Shown here piece by piece: positions 39,500 to 51,870 of a DNA stretch of 64,000 bases. Position 1 is the stretch's first letter; each line of letters begins with the position of its first letter. The position numbers were made by a program, and so were the translations under genes. Under the pieces are notes generated by a model. That model made no database searches. It was not told where the DNA came from and was given only the letters and a program-made list of their open reading frames with translations. The DNA is taken from contig JAFMSR010000001.1 in NCBI GenBank assembly GCA_022818135.1, positions 6,714,869-6,778,868 on the forward strand, given 5' to 3'. This stretch comes from Saxidomus purpurata (lineage: Eukaryota; Mollusca; Bivalvia; Venerida; Veneridae).

Positions 39500-41570
39500 G
39501 AAAAAAGACCCAAATAATTACAGGCCTTTCACAATTTACCTGTCCATATTCTTTAAGCAAACATATACTCTTTATGAAAATCAGTATGGCATTAGGAAAG
39601 AACAGTCATGATAGACTGCTGTGATAACAATCATAGAATATTGGTATATAAAAAAAATTAACGGGTCGTACCGACTATAGCCTTCTTTAAAGGATGGTGG
39701 ACCTAATAAGCACAATTACAAACTATACAAATTTAGACTTGGGTAAACTTATTGGGACTGTCTTTTTGGATTTTAAAAAGGCCTTTGATCTTGTTGATCA
39801 AACTGTTCTGTTGCATAAACTGAAACTACATGTATATCATTTTACAATTCGAGTGGTTAATTTCTTTAAATCATTTCTCTCAAACAGAAATCAGCAAATA
39901 AGGCACGGCAATGTTGAATCAAATATACGCGTCATTTTGTCTGGTGTGCACCAAGTATCTATCCTAGGGGCTCTATTATGCCTTCTTTACAATCAAAGCG
40001 CTGTGAGCGCTGAAGGCCTGGGGGCTATAGGTTAACTCCCCGAAAAACAACTTTTGACCTACGTGTTTTGCGCTGAACCTTACCTAAAGCGCGGATCGAA
40101 ATGTGCAGAGGACGAAATTCAATATATGACACAGAATGAATGATTCACAAATATATGGGTGGCAGGGAAGTTTGTTTTATTATAAAACGTACGTTAAATG
40201 AAAATAATCACATAGTCAACATTATAAATTGTTTAAACCAATAAAAATAATTGTATCTGCGCTTTGTACAACTTCAAGCGATATGATCTAATGATGTGGA
40301 TCGAAAAGTATTGTGTACCAAGGACAAGACCTTGAAACAGAAATAAACAAAGCAATACCAGCAATGAAATATAAATACAGTACTGTACAATGTGTATAAC
40401 AGAGAAAACCAAAAATGATTCTGGGTTACCTTGTAGTTGTAATCGGTGAAACCGTTCACTGGGCCTTGACATGCAGCGTCCTCGATAAATGGCGGGTGAT
40501 TTTGATCACATGAGTTCCTTCTCGGGAATCTACGTAAATTATATCTTATTTTTAGAGATATTTATTTTTAGATAAATATATATGTAACCGTTCGTGAATA
40601 ACAAAGTTGTAAATGAAATAACATCGGACATTTGAAAATCAAACTACAAACTCTTATATCGAGCTCCGTACGTTTCCGTAAATATCCGTACTTTTCCGTG
40701 ATATGCATATGATTATCTTCCATACAGCGCATTAATTTCTAAAACAGAAAAAAATAATAATGTGTAATGCAGCCCGTGAGCTATATACCTTTCTGCAATT
40801 GTTTGAAGTTGTATGTACTCTTTTTATTTGTAATATGTTCTTATCATATGCGACATTCAAACAGAAGATTGATCTGGTCTATCTTGCACTACTTTCGCAT
40901 AGCGCATGTTTACAGTTGTTATTCGCACATAGCACAGTTAAATTGTCTGCAGTATTTGACATGTGGTACACTAACTTAGGCCTAGGAGACTTTCAGTCCC
41001 CAGGCCAAAAATGACCTCTATTATTACATGTCAGAACCAACTAATATATTTACGCCGACGATGCAAGTATACAGTAAGCAGGTGTCAGTTTACATTGTGT
41101 TCAATCAGAGCTACAAAAATCTCTTGATAATATACAGTTGTGGTGTTCTCACAATAACATGATGATAAATTCCGTGAAACAACATGCATGGTAGTTACAT
41201 CAAAGCTTAGAACAAAAAATAATCCTGAGCTAGAATTATACATTGATGACAATATTCTAGAGAATGTCTCTTCACAAAAATCATTTGGTTTACACATTGA
41301 TGCTACCTTAAGCTGGAGTAAACATACTGACTCTATTTGCAAAACACTTTCTTCAAAAATAGTTTAGCTAAAAAGATTATCTTTCTACTTAACTCTTGAT
41401 ATGGAGAAACTCTTTTACAACGCTTACATTGTGTCCATATTTGAATATGGTTGTATCATTTGGGGATATAGTAGTAGATTTAACAAAAACAGAATAAATC
41501 TACTTAAAGTTCATAAAAGAGCAGCCAACACAATACTTCAGAAGCTCTGCTTTTTACACTAACATAAGAA
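39500..41570 (+). pseudogene. LINE reverse transcriptase (CR1/Jockey-like), broken
   Basis: 5' part 39500-39993: NYRPFTILPV, LYENQYGIRKEQ, then FLDFKKAFDLVD (motif A) and SGVHQVSILGALL, the SGVPQGSILGPLL block. 3' part 41010-41550: NDLYYYMSEPTNI, YADDAS (catalytic motif C), ELQKSLDNIQLWCSHNNMMI, SFGLHIDATLSWSKHTDSIC, and FEYGCIIWG-KVHKRAANTIL, the thumb region. Several stops and frameshifts. A 1.0-kb insertion lies between the two parts. Endonuclease and 3' tail not seen. Confidence 0.85.
39994..41009. mobile_element. 1.0-kb insertion inside the LINE reverse transcriptase
   Basis: The LINE frame reads ...LLCLLYN up to 39993 and resumes NDLYYYMSEP at 41010, so the sequence between is an insertion, possibly with a 3-bp AAT duplication. 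GGCCTGGGGGCTATAGG near the left end faces an inverted GGCCTGGGGACTGAAAG near the right end, a weak inverted repeat. The family is unknown and no ORF is convincing. Confidence 0.6.
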
Positions 41571-43963
41571 TTATTTAAAAATCTACACTGGCTTTCCTTT
41601 GACAGTCGATGTAAATACGATACTGGCGTCCTTATTTATAATTGATCCTGCCCAACACCCCCTTGGGTGTATTACTGGCAGCTACGCGTCGGTGTAAGAA
41701 AAAGTTAAAAGACAAAATATATCAAACGTGACAGCAGTTTGTAAGACGACACCACGTCATCAAATGAGTGTCACCGTTTTTTACCGGTAGCCTATGTCAA
41801 TACTGGAATTTCAAAAGTGTTTGTAACTCTTTATAATTTGGTAGCGTATAATTCAAATATGCCGATATATTTTACAGGAATACTTGAACCTTTTTATAAT
41901 TATAAGGGAAAGCGTGGAGAAATGAAGGCGACGTGATTCGCTAACAGTTCAGATCATGCCAGTCTTCAAATACCATATATAGTTGTATATAAAACACTCT
42001 GCAGGCAAGAAAATACGCCTTGTGGCACGTGTAAACAAACGATCTGTCAAAGGTTTTGCTTCAATCACTTTTTTATTCTTCTACCTACGAACTTGAAACA
42101 AAAAACCGAGTGAAGCATATAAACAGTAGAATCGAATCGGCGTTATCATTTGCCAGAAATATTCACGTTATTGTTCCGTCCCATGAAGGAACATTTGGAA
42201 TTTTACAGACACACTTGATTGAACAATGCATCACGGAAGCCGTTTTTCAGTGGGTTTCCGTTATAAGTCAAACGTTCTTATATTGAAAATGCGTTCTGCT
42301 GATTGGATGGAACCAATTAACAACTAATAGCCGTTTTTTTTCGTATACGCTACATGTTTACGTTACTGTGGTTATTTCCCTTTAGTTTAGTTTATACTAA
42401 TATACTTATATGGCAGTAACTTCACTGGGTAAGCTATTGCACGTTGGACTTGCAGAAATCGCCGACTATGCGTTTGCTTTTTGCATTGTGAGTTTGACAA
42501 ATAGCTGAAATGAATGTAAATTTTCATATCGTTTGCATATCGTTTGCATAGTGTAGAAATATGCTAATATTGTTGCTGGAGGTATTGGCGCGAACTTACC
42601 ATGTGACCATGCATCAAAGCAGATCTAGCGTGACGTAGTAACAGATGCGTATTGAATGAGTATTAAAATTGTAGACGTTATCAATCAAATACTAATGTCT
42701 GAATTTGCTTAGACTGTCGTATTTTGTACTTCAATAATATATATAGACACATGTGCCCTAGAAGGAACTTTTGGAATACTTTAACTTGTACTACTTACCA
42801 AGTGAAAATTCAAACACGGAGATAAAAAGCAACCGTCAGTTCGCCATTTTTACGATCATACACCGAAAATCTCGCAACCACTTTACATCCTACCCCCTAG
42901 AATGTATCATTTGTACGTGGTATGCTCTAAACGACAAAATACTTGCGTGGTTTCCGGTTGATCAATACGTGCAGCATAAGTGGGCTCAAACTCTCCGCAG
43001 CGGTTACTTCCCCTTATAGTATATATTAATGCTCACAAAATCAGATCGCTGAGAGCGGAACTCATCCAATCAAATCACTGTGAGGAGTTTGAAGTGGGCT
43101 TTCCGAGAGCAGATTTACTTTAAAGTATCATTTTTAGAAAAATATGCGTCGGCGTAAACATTGTCTATGGGTTCGTGCATTAAATACGAAATGTGTAATC
43201 GCATATAGTATTTGAAAGTTACTTAATTTAACTACACTTGCTTCTACTTTAATCTCCTGCTGTTACACTGATTTCCATTTTCCGGCACATCTCAAAACCC
43301 ACTGAAAGGGACAGTTCCATACATACAAGTATAGATTAAGAACTGAACATGCTTATTGTGTATGAATTTTCAGATGTACCTTAATTCATTTTAAACATCA
43401 CTTTTTATGGTAGTTATTTGTCCCGGGCAAAACAGTTGCATACAGAGTTGGCACAAAACAGACTAAAGCCAATTATTTTAAAGTCCAGGGAAAAGTGAGG
43501 AGAGAACTGTGATGTTTTTTTCAAAGGTCAACGTCTTAGCTTTGTTTAGCACAGCTTGAAATATGAAATCCGTATTCATGAATTGCTATATATGTCGTGG
43601 CCATAATTCATTTATTTCAGAAAGACAATTTAATCACTCTCGACCATGTAACGTAACAATGCATGGCTGCAGCTCTACACAAAAAGACATTCGATAAGAT
43701 ACACATTATAAATACCTCCTTTTTATTCATAACAAACATATAAAATAGCGACAATCTTTACAATGCATTAATATCATACATACGTAAATAGTCTCTTAAG
43801 TTCAACATTAATGTCTGCAATATTTAATTCATAACAAGGTCAAGACATCAGTTAGGATTTATAAAATTTACTGAAGAGTATCAGAAATGTTCGACTTATG
43901 ATCGGTTCTAAAAACAACATCTTGGCGTCTTGCATTTTACTTAATTTTCCCTCGTACCTATAC
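41571..43963. other. Intergenic, downstream of the cGAS-like gene
   Basis: No exon recognised. GCGTCGG-GTAA motifs at about 41685 and 43147, and a CAGTGGGTTTCCG block at about 42250 opposed by AAAACCCACTGAAAGGG at about 43295, hint at degenerate inverted-repeat elements, but I could not define ends. Confidence 0.4.
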
Positions 43964-45770
43964 TTATGACAGTAACTGACTTAGTTTCGTCATCCACAAA
44001 TCAGTGATTTCTTCATCCGTTTTGCCAACCTGTCTTAGAGCTTGATCATCAAATTGTATCAAATGTTTGACACGTCTCTGCATATCACAATATAGTTTAT
44101 TCTGCGATAGAAGTTGACCCAACTCCTCCACAGACATTCCCAATCTGAATGTCTCCGCTATTATACTCGCCATCATCAGCTTCAGACGCTCTACTTTATC
44201 TCTTTTCTCACTAAACTGTCTAAACATGGTCGGTGTCTTGTACATCACGATCATGGCGTCGCCAATTTTTTCACATCTCAGAAACATTCTACCTCCTTCT
44301 TTGAGGAGGTTACTCAGTGCACCAAGCAGCTCGTGTTTCTGCTCAATGCCCAGTCTCCCGGCCAACAAGTTTCTGTCAGGTATCATGTAACTTGGGAGGT
44401 TGTTCTTATGAACACATTTCTTAAGATATTTAATGCAATCACACAATCGATCCATAAGTAAGTCCAGCGTAAAACGTCTGAGTCCTTTTATTTCACACAT
44501 CCAAAGAATAACGTTTTTCATAATGTAAGAGGTCATATCCTTGCAAATTGTTTTTAAAACTGACTTAGATATTTTCTTTAGAAGAATGTACACTTTGAGT
44601 TGTGTTTCATTTAAATTTCGCATTAAATGCAATTCGGCAAGCGAATAACAAATTCTCCATTCCCTGTAACAATTTGGAGATTCCTTAAAACCGACAGGCA
44701 CCACATGTCCATCCAGTTTAGATATTTTTTGTATCGTTTCTTGCGAAGGCCATTCTTGAGATCGAGGCCGAGATACCCAGCGTTCTATAATATTTGGACA
44801 GAAACATCGGAAGCAGACGACGTTATCATACATCAGATACTTGCTAGTTACTGGTGTGGAAGGTCCGCTTGCAGGTTCAGTTGTGAATCCTCTTTGCAAT
44901 AGCAGCGGACTATTATACGCCTTCATTGCTTCTGTTAAAAACTGACTTGACAGATAATAAGAACCTGTCTCAGCCGCAAAAAGAGACGAAGTTAAGACTT
45001 CGCCTAATGTCCCATCAAATTTCAAAAGTTTTAACCTGGTGTAACCAGGCGATGTTTCTTGTGTTTCAGTTTGGAACAGCGTAATATTCTCTTCACGGTT
45101 AAAATATCGTGGAATGTCAGTACAGATAACGTTCTCGAATATATACATGATGTCAATGTCACTCTCGAAGTATAATGTTGTGCCTTCACCTTTACCCCCT
45201 GTCGTGACTTGGTAAGGCATATTGGCAATACGATTATCAAATTTGTTCCACTCTGCCCACATTAGTTGTCTGTATTTGATCATTTCATAACTATAACCTA
45301 GGCGATTCATCAATTCGATCAAATAGCGGGAAAATTCTTGTGACGATACATTATCTATACCCTCCTCATAGAAAACAGGATTTGCGAAGAACGTGTGAGC
45401 ATCTGCAGGGTATAAAATGTTTTGTTGTAAAATCTTTACTTACACTTGCGTTCGACAGATTACTGTATGGGAAGTTCGATCATGCCGGATAACGCAGCAA
45501 AAGCTAAACAATGTATTTCATTATAAACTGCATAAGTGGTTGTAGTAGAAGAAAATTGTATATCTGCATGAAATACCTTCTTAGTGTACAATTACTTTCG
45601 GAATCATAGAAACCACTACTATGTAATGTTAAGAATATATAAATTATATTTTACTTTTACAAACTAAAGTGAAAGATTTGAGCGAGGCATACTTTGAGTA
45701 TTTAGTACTATCCATAGTATATCTACTTACCAACAGCAGGACCAAAAGTACCGTATTCCTTTTCACTCAT
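43964..45770 (-). CDS. Mab-21 / cGAS-like nucleotidyltransferase family protein (cGLR candidate)
   Basis: Two exons: 45770-45731 (MSEKEYGTFGPAV plus one base, donor G/GTAAGT) and 45402-43964 (acceptor CCCTGCAG). The joined frame is 492 residues, close to the family norm. The fold resembles cGAS, which makes cyclic dinucleotides on sensing nucleic acid; bivalves carry many such genes. Visible: TGGKGEG at 81-87, ESDIDIM with Asp95 and Asp97 (metal-binding D-x-D), YDNVVCFRC with a third Asp at 206, RPRSQEWPS, HVVPVG, and YREWRICYSLAELHLMRNLN, the Mab-21 C-lobe signature. No zinc-ribbon insert like that of vertebrate cGAS and no TIR or death domain is seen. Gly83 replaces the Ser of the usual Gly-Ser motif, so catalytic activity is uncertain. 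The gene is intact and has one intron. Confidence 0.88.
45731..45770 (-). CDS. cGLR candidate, exon 1
   Basis: The start codon lies in AAA-ATG-AGT. The 40-nt coding part ends in phase 1 before GTAAGTAG, and the joined codon is GAT. This small first exon explains why the long ORF has no ATG at its own beginning (its first in-frame start-like codon is TTG). Confidence 0.75.
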
Positions 45771-46524
45771 TTTGACCAAACTTCTGTAGCACGAATAAGC
45801 TCTGAATCCTTATCACTGAGATGACATAATAAATTATGAAACAACGTAAATGAGAAAGTTCCGTTTTCGTAAATATGATAATTGTCTTCCTGGTACTTCC
45901 GGTTGTTAATTATAAATGCAAAAGATAAGGTCGAGGAAAATAAAAGCATAGCCTTTGAGTTTGCTTCAGATCATGTCAACATCAAAATTTAAACCAAAGT
46001 GTAACAGGGTTAGAAAGATGTGCAGACTACTCGAGACTCGAACCCGGCACCCTTTTGCCAACAGGGCGTTCCTACCGACTGAACTATACCCGGCCGCAGA
46101 TAGAAACATTTCTTCAAACCTCATAATCTAGTCCTATACTATATGACATATTCTTCCTTAATACTATGATTGAAATCTGCGACTGAGTCATATGATACCG
46201 TATTGCGAATGACGTTTATTGTTATGTCCACTGGATGACGAGAATGACAAGAACAAGTATTCAGTAATTTCTTTTTATTTCCTTTAGAAGTGAACTGATT
46301 TATATCAAAGCAAGTTAAGTGGTATTGTAAGTTCTAAACAATTTACACTTCAGCGTTGCAAACATTTTATTATTCGTGCATTTTAATGCATCCTTTTTTA
46401 ATAACAGATCAGATAATCAGTACAGTTTTGAAATTCATCAACTTCATTTTAAGACAAACATTATAAATGCCACATATGATATTTGGCCATGGCTGGGGAT
46501 GGGAGTAATCAATTTATATATATA
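45771..46524. other. Upstream region of the cGLR candidate
   Basis: Probable 5' UTR and promoter. No TATA box or interferon-type element could be assigned confidently. Contains the tRNA-like fragment listed separately. Confidence 0.4.
46021..46095 (-). repeat. tRNA-derived fragment (SINE head or tRNA pseudogene)
   Basis: On the minus strand: GGGTATAGTTCAGTCGGTAGGAAC (A-box-like), CCCTGTTGGCAAAAGGG (anticodon-arm-like) and GGGTTCGAGTCTCG (B box). The acceptor stem does not pair and there is an extra base in the D arm, so a functional tRNA is unlikely. Confidence 0.55.
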
Positions 46525-47392
46525 AACAAGAGCTGTCCCTCGCAAGTGACGAATGCCCCCGAAAGAGGTGTCTCACAGTCTGTGTCCTCTCCATGTGCTC
46601 AATAAATGTGCTATGTAATTTTAAAATCCTTCCATGCATGGCAGAGTTACCATGCATACAGTATTCCGTTACTTTTAAACACTAAGTGTAACCTGGACCT
46701 TTGATGTAGGGACATGGTTCTTGCTGACAACACATTGTCTTGATGTGCTGAACATGTATGCCAAGTTATTTTAAAATCCTTCAATGCATGACAAAGTTAC
46801 AGTCCGAACACGAATGTGTGCATATATGCATATATAGAGTAATCCATTGTCTTCAAACTCTAAGTGTGACCTTGACCTTTGAGGTAGTGACGTGGGTCTT
46901 GCACGCGACACGTCGTCTTGATGTGCTAGACATTTGTGTCAAGGTATTTTAAAATCCTTCAATGCATGACAAAGTTACAGTCCTGACACGAATGTGTGCA
47001 TATATGCATATATAGAGGAATCCACTACCTTCGAACTCTAAGTGTGACCTTGACCTTTAAGGTAGGGGTGTGGGTCTTGCACGCGACACATCGTCTTGAT
47101 GTGCTAGACATTTGTGCCGAGTTATTTTAAAATCCTTCAATGCATGACAAAGTTACAGCTTTTCAGGTGTAATAGGTAGAAATGATCTTATTTTCCTCCC
47201 GAACAACAATTCGGCAGGTGAGTAACCTGAAATTAAAGGTGTTGCTCTGTATTCTATTAAAGCAATAACTGGATCGGAAGAAGAACTCTTGGACTTTTTC
47301 AAAATTGTCTTGCAAATTTTGACATGAGCTTCTGCTAACCCATTGCTTTGACTGTAAGTCGGGGAAGAGAAAACATGCTCGAAATCCCATGC

Positions 47393-49471
47393 TTAAGCAA
47401 ACTCTTTGAACTGTTGGGATGTGTAATAGGTAGCTCCATCGGAAACTAACCTCATAGGAATCCCATGGCGTGCAAACCATTGCTTCATGTGCTTAATAAC
47501 AACACTGCTTGTTGTGTTTGACAGTTTAGCATACTCAAAATAGTTGCTGTAATAATCCACTATCAGTAAGTAATCTTGACCATCAAATGTAAAGACATCT
47601 GTAGCAACAATCTGCCAAGGTCGGTCAGGGACTTCATGTGGAATCAGCGGTTCTCTGGGATTCGAACTTCTATGTTCGAGACAAACAGGACATTTGTTGA
47701 CCATGTCAGTAATGTTGGCTGTAATGCCAGGCCAAAATAAAGTGTCCGATGCTCTTCGGAGGCATTTTGTGATACCACAATGACCTTTGTGCAAAATGTT
47801 TAACATTTCTGATCTCAGTGCACCGGGAATGAGTACTTTTTGACCTTTCATGATCAAATCATCAGTGACTGTTAACTCATCTCGAAAATTCCAGTAATCA
47901 AGTAACTCTGGAGGGCAATCATTGCACTTTTCAGGCCAACCTAACAAAATGACATCCTTAAGAAGTATTAGGTTTTCATCTTTAAGGGTGTGTGACCTGA
48001 TCTCATTGAATTTTCGGTCAGATACAGGCGTATGTTTCAGTACAAAATGCACATGCAAATCAGCAGCCTCTGACAATTCAGGGTATGTGTTTGGTAGAAA
48101 TTTCCTGGATAGCGTATCAGCTACAGGAATTTGCTTGCCAGGCTTATGTACCAATGTAAAGTCATAACCTTGCAGCTGAAGCATCATGCGCTGCAACCTA
48201 GCAGGTGCGGCATAGACAGGTTTTCTCATTATAGAAATGAGTGGTAAGTGATCTGTTTCAACAACCACTTGGCGTCCATACACATAGTGTTTGAAACGAT
48301 TAACACCAAAAAGAATTGCGAACAACTCCTTTTCAATTTGGGCCCAGTTCACCTCTGACTGTGTAAGAGATTTGCTAGCATATGTTACTGGTTTGTCATC
48401 TTGTAACAGTGTAGCCCCAAGGCCATATTTGGATGCATCACATTGTAGTACCAAGGATTTGTTTGGGTCATAATAGGCTAAAACGGGCGCTTGAATCAAT
48501 ATGTCTTTGACATTCTGAAATGCAAGTTTCTGGGCTTCATCCCAGTGAAATTGAACATCTTTTTTCAGTATCTGACGGAGAGGAGTAGTAACCTCAGACA
48601 GATTTGGCGCAAATCGTGACAAATATACTACCATGCCCATAATTGTTTCAAGTTCTGATTTATCCTTAGGAGGATCCATATCTCTTATTGCTGAGATTTT
48701 CTCTGGGTCTGGCTTTAAACCTTCGGACGATAGGATGTGACCAAAGTATCGAACTTCTGTTAACCCTACCTCAACTTTGTCTTTATTAAGACGTATGCCT
48801 TTCTGTCGGCATCTGTTAAGCACGCATTTTAGACTCTGGTCATGCTCTTCTAAAGTAGATCCCCACACTAATATATCATCTACTATGACAGAACAACATT
48901 TTAACCCTTCTAGACATTCATCCATACGGCGCTGGAAGTCATCTTGGCTTGTAACCAGGCCAAAAGGTGTACGGGTGTAACGGAAACGACCTAATGGGCT
49001 ATTGAATGTTGTAAGGAATGACGACTCTTCGTCTAGTTCCATTGACCAATATCCTTGCTTGCAGTCTAGCTTAGTGAATAACGTTGCTGATGATAACTGG
49101 GGAAGGATATCATCAAGAGTTCTCATTGGATAATGGGGACGACACAGTGCCTTATTAAGGTCTTTCGGGTCTAGGCAAATTCTTACCTTGTTTGACTTAG
49201 GCTTGTTTACTACAACCATTGAATTGACCCATTTGGTAGGTGTGTTTACCTTTGCAATAATACCACCTTTGAGCATTTTCTTCAGCTCAGTGTTGACCTT
49301 TTCTGTCAGAGAAACGGGTACTCGTCTTGGCGGGTGCACTACTGGCAAAATGGATGGGTCAAGTTTTAATGAAACTTTGCCAGGAAGGTGACCTATACCA
49401 GAAAATAAATCTGTGTATTCCGATAATACTGTATCCTTTGACAAGGGTTTGGACAAGTTGTCTACGGCCAT
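47393..49471 (-). pseudogene. gypsy pol: reverse transcriptase, RNase H, integrase N-terminal half
   Basis: 692 open codons. RT: TKLDCKQGYW (first catalytic Asp about 136) and VIVDDILVWG (Asp198/199). RNase H: LQCDASKYGLG, EKELFAI and ETDHLPL (Asp345, Glu382, Asp407); ADTLSR at 451-456. Integrase: HKGHCGITK with KCPVC (HHCC zinc finger), VATDVFTFDG and LVSDGATYY (first two acidic residues of the DDE triad). A TAA at 47393-47395 stops the frame. The same frame then continues about 77 codons (SNGLAEAHV includes the third acidic residue) to the deletion at 47159. Confidence 0.92.
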
Positions 49472-49482
49472 GACAATTTTTT

Positions 49483-50430
49483 ATCAAATTGAAATCTAGG
49501 CACGTCTGAAGGCCTAAGATAGAACATCTGCTTGTACGTACTACATAGAAATCAACATTTCTCTTGGTGCCCTTATGTAAGCATTTTACATTTATTTGAC
49601 CCAGTACGTCAAGCTTAGCACCGTTGTACGCAGTCAGATTGCATGAAGCTTTCTTTAGTGGTAACATGATACCCAAGCTTTCGAAATCATTCTCAGTCAA
49701 GATATTGCAAGATGCTCCTGTATCAATCTTGAGGGATAAAGGACAATGTTTAGGACCAACCTGAATCTCGGCATAAACCTGATTACATGAACCTGGTGAT
49801 CTTCTGACGCTGTCAATTTCAAAATCACTTTCTGAAACACTGTCACTATTGTTATTTCCTTGTAATTCATCGGTATTAACATCATGTACTGAACGTTTTT
49901 GTCTGCATACTGATTCAAAGTGATTGTATTTGTGGCAAAAGTTACAACGTTTCCCCTTAGCTGGACATATTTTCCTTGCATGAGTTAGTCCACATTTGTC
50001 ACATTTTGGAGAAGACTTTGGAAATGTTTTCCACGGTGTGGCTGATGCTGATTTTTTCGGTACAGCTCCATGTTCCCGCTGTTGGTTCGTTCGTCTGTGT
50101 CTATTTTTAACAATGTCCACAGCAATGTTCGCTGGTTTCATTGACTGAAGTTGTTGTTGTGCGTATTCGTAAGATTGACGGATTCTTTCCGCCTTATCTA
50201 ATGTAAGCTGGTCTCCTTCGGTTATTAATTTCTCTCTGATTTTCTCCGATGTTATTCCAAAAACTATTTGATCCCTTATCATATCCTCTCTATAATCGTC
50301 GCCAAAAGCACAGTCAATTGCTAGGGTTTTCAATTTTGTGATAAACTGTTCAATGGAGTGGTCACTTTGCTTTTCATTTTTGAATTTATATCTGCTGAAA
50401 ACGGGGTTGGATTTTGGCTGTACATGTTTT
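49483..50430 (-). pseudogene. gypsy gag C-terminus and protease
   Basis: The minus-strand frame continues the gag capsid region (FGDDYREDMIRDQIVFGI), then zinc knuckles CDKCGLTHARKIC and CNFCHKYNHFESVC, then LKIDTGASCNILT, the aspartic protease active site (DTGA). The frame leaves that of pol at a six-T tract on the plus strand (49477-49482); pol lies one frame forward. Its 5' end is cut by the family A insertion. Confidence 0.85.
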
Positions 50431-51519
50431 TATGCCCCCGAAGGGTGGCATATTAAAATCGCACCGTCTGTCCGTCTGACCGTCTGTCCGTCTGTCCGTC
50501 TGACCGTCTGTCCGTCCGTCCGTGCGTCCCCACTTACAAATTCGTGTCCGGACTGTAACTTTGTCATGCATTGAAGGATTTTAAAATAACTTGGCACACA
50601 TGTCTAGCACATCAAGACGACGTGTCGCGTGCAAGACCCACATCCCTACCTCAAAGGTGAAGGTCACACTTGGAATATGAAGGTTATGTAATCCTCTATA
50701 TATGCACACATTCGTGTCCGGACTGTAACTTTGTCATGCTTGAAGGATTTTAAAAAACTAGGCACACATGTCTAGCACATCAAGACGACGTGTCGCGTGC
50801 AAGACCCACGTCCCTAGCTCAAAGGTCAAGGTCATACTTAGAGTTTGAAGGTAATGGATTCCTCTATATATGCAATATGCACACATTCGTGTCCGGACTG
50901 TAACTTTGTCATGCATTGAAGGATTTTAAAATAACTTGGCACAAATGTCTAGCACATCAAGACGACGTGTCGCGTGCAAGACCCAGGTCCCTAGCTCAAA
51001 GGTCAAGGTCACACTTAGAGTTTGAAGGTAATGGATTCCTCTATAATGCATATATGCACACATTCGTGTCCGGACTGTAACTTTGTCATGCCTTGAAGGA
51101 TTTTAAAATAGTATGGCACAAATGTCTAGCACATCAAGACGACGTGTCGTGTGCAAGACCCACATCCCTACCACAAAGGTCAAGGTCACACTTAGAGTTT
51201 ATAGGTAATGGAATCCTGTATATATGCATACATTTGTGTCCGGACTATAACTTTATTATGCTTTGAAGGATTTTAAAATAACTTGGCACAAATGTCTAGC
51301 ACATCAAGCGGATGTGTCGCGTGCAAGACCCAAGTCCCTACCTCAAAGGTCAAGGTCACACTTAGTGTTTAAAGTAATGGAATACTGTATGCATGATTAC
51401 TCTGTCATGCTGGAAGGATTTTAAAATTACATAGCACATTTATTGAGCACATGGGAGGACACAGACTGTGAGGCACCTCTTTCGGGGGCATTCGTCACTT
51501 GTGAGGGACAGCTCTTGTT
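50431..51519 (+). mobile_element. Family A pearl-like element inserted in gypsy gag
   Basis: TATGCCCCCGAAGGGTGGCATA start, the GTCTGTCCGTCTGACCGTCTG run, five core units, then CGGGGGCATTCGTCACTTGTG and AGGGACAGCTCTTGTT. Removing it restores a continuous gag frame across an AA/TT site. Orientation is opposite to the gypsy element. Confidence 0.88.
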
Positions 51520-51763
51520 CGAATTTGTCAGCTATATCTTTGGTTGATTTCCTTTGGTCGTTTGTCAATTGTAAAGTATTGTATATTTCTCGGCCACGTT
51601 CTCCAATCCATAATAGCAAATATGTCACTTTAACGTCTTCATCTTTTTCCTTTAGCGCTCCCTTAAAAATAAGCTCCACATGCTGACGAAATTTTTTGAA
51701 TGATTCTAACAAAGTGTTACTGCCCCAGTCCATTTTGGGTGTAGGAACTCCAGCTAAATCCAT
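51520..51763 (-). pseudogene. gypsy gag N-terminus
   Basis: Starts ATG (MDLAGVPTPKMDWG), then FKKFRQHVELIFKGAL and YLLLWIGERGREIYNTL, then IADKFE where the family A element interrupts. This matches the start of the gag capsid region in Mag-type gypsy elements. Confidence 0.75.
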
Positions 51764-51852
51764 TTTGAGTTACTTCTGGCAGTCCTTAGAATGCAAACTA
51801 CAAGGAATGTATTTCAACAATTCATAAAAATAATTCCGTCACTATAATAATC

Positions 51853-51870
51853 CCTTTTATTCTGACACCA
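51853..51870 (-). other. gypsy primer-binding site
   Basis: Directly after the LTR end the minus strand reads TGGTGTCAGAATAAAAGG. The TGGTGTCAGA start is the form seen after the 5' LTR in several metazoan gypsy elements. The matching tRNA was not determined. Confidence 0.6.

Noticed and set aside
44114..44902. Plus-strand ORFs of 91 and 115 codons
   Set aside because: They are antisense shadows of the cGLR coding exon.
50460..50525. Simple CCGTCTGT repeat as an independent microsatellite
   Set aside because: It is the standard 5' subterminal block of family A pearl-like elements and recurs in the other copies.
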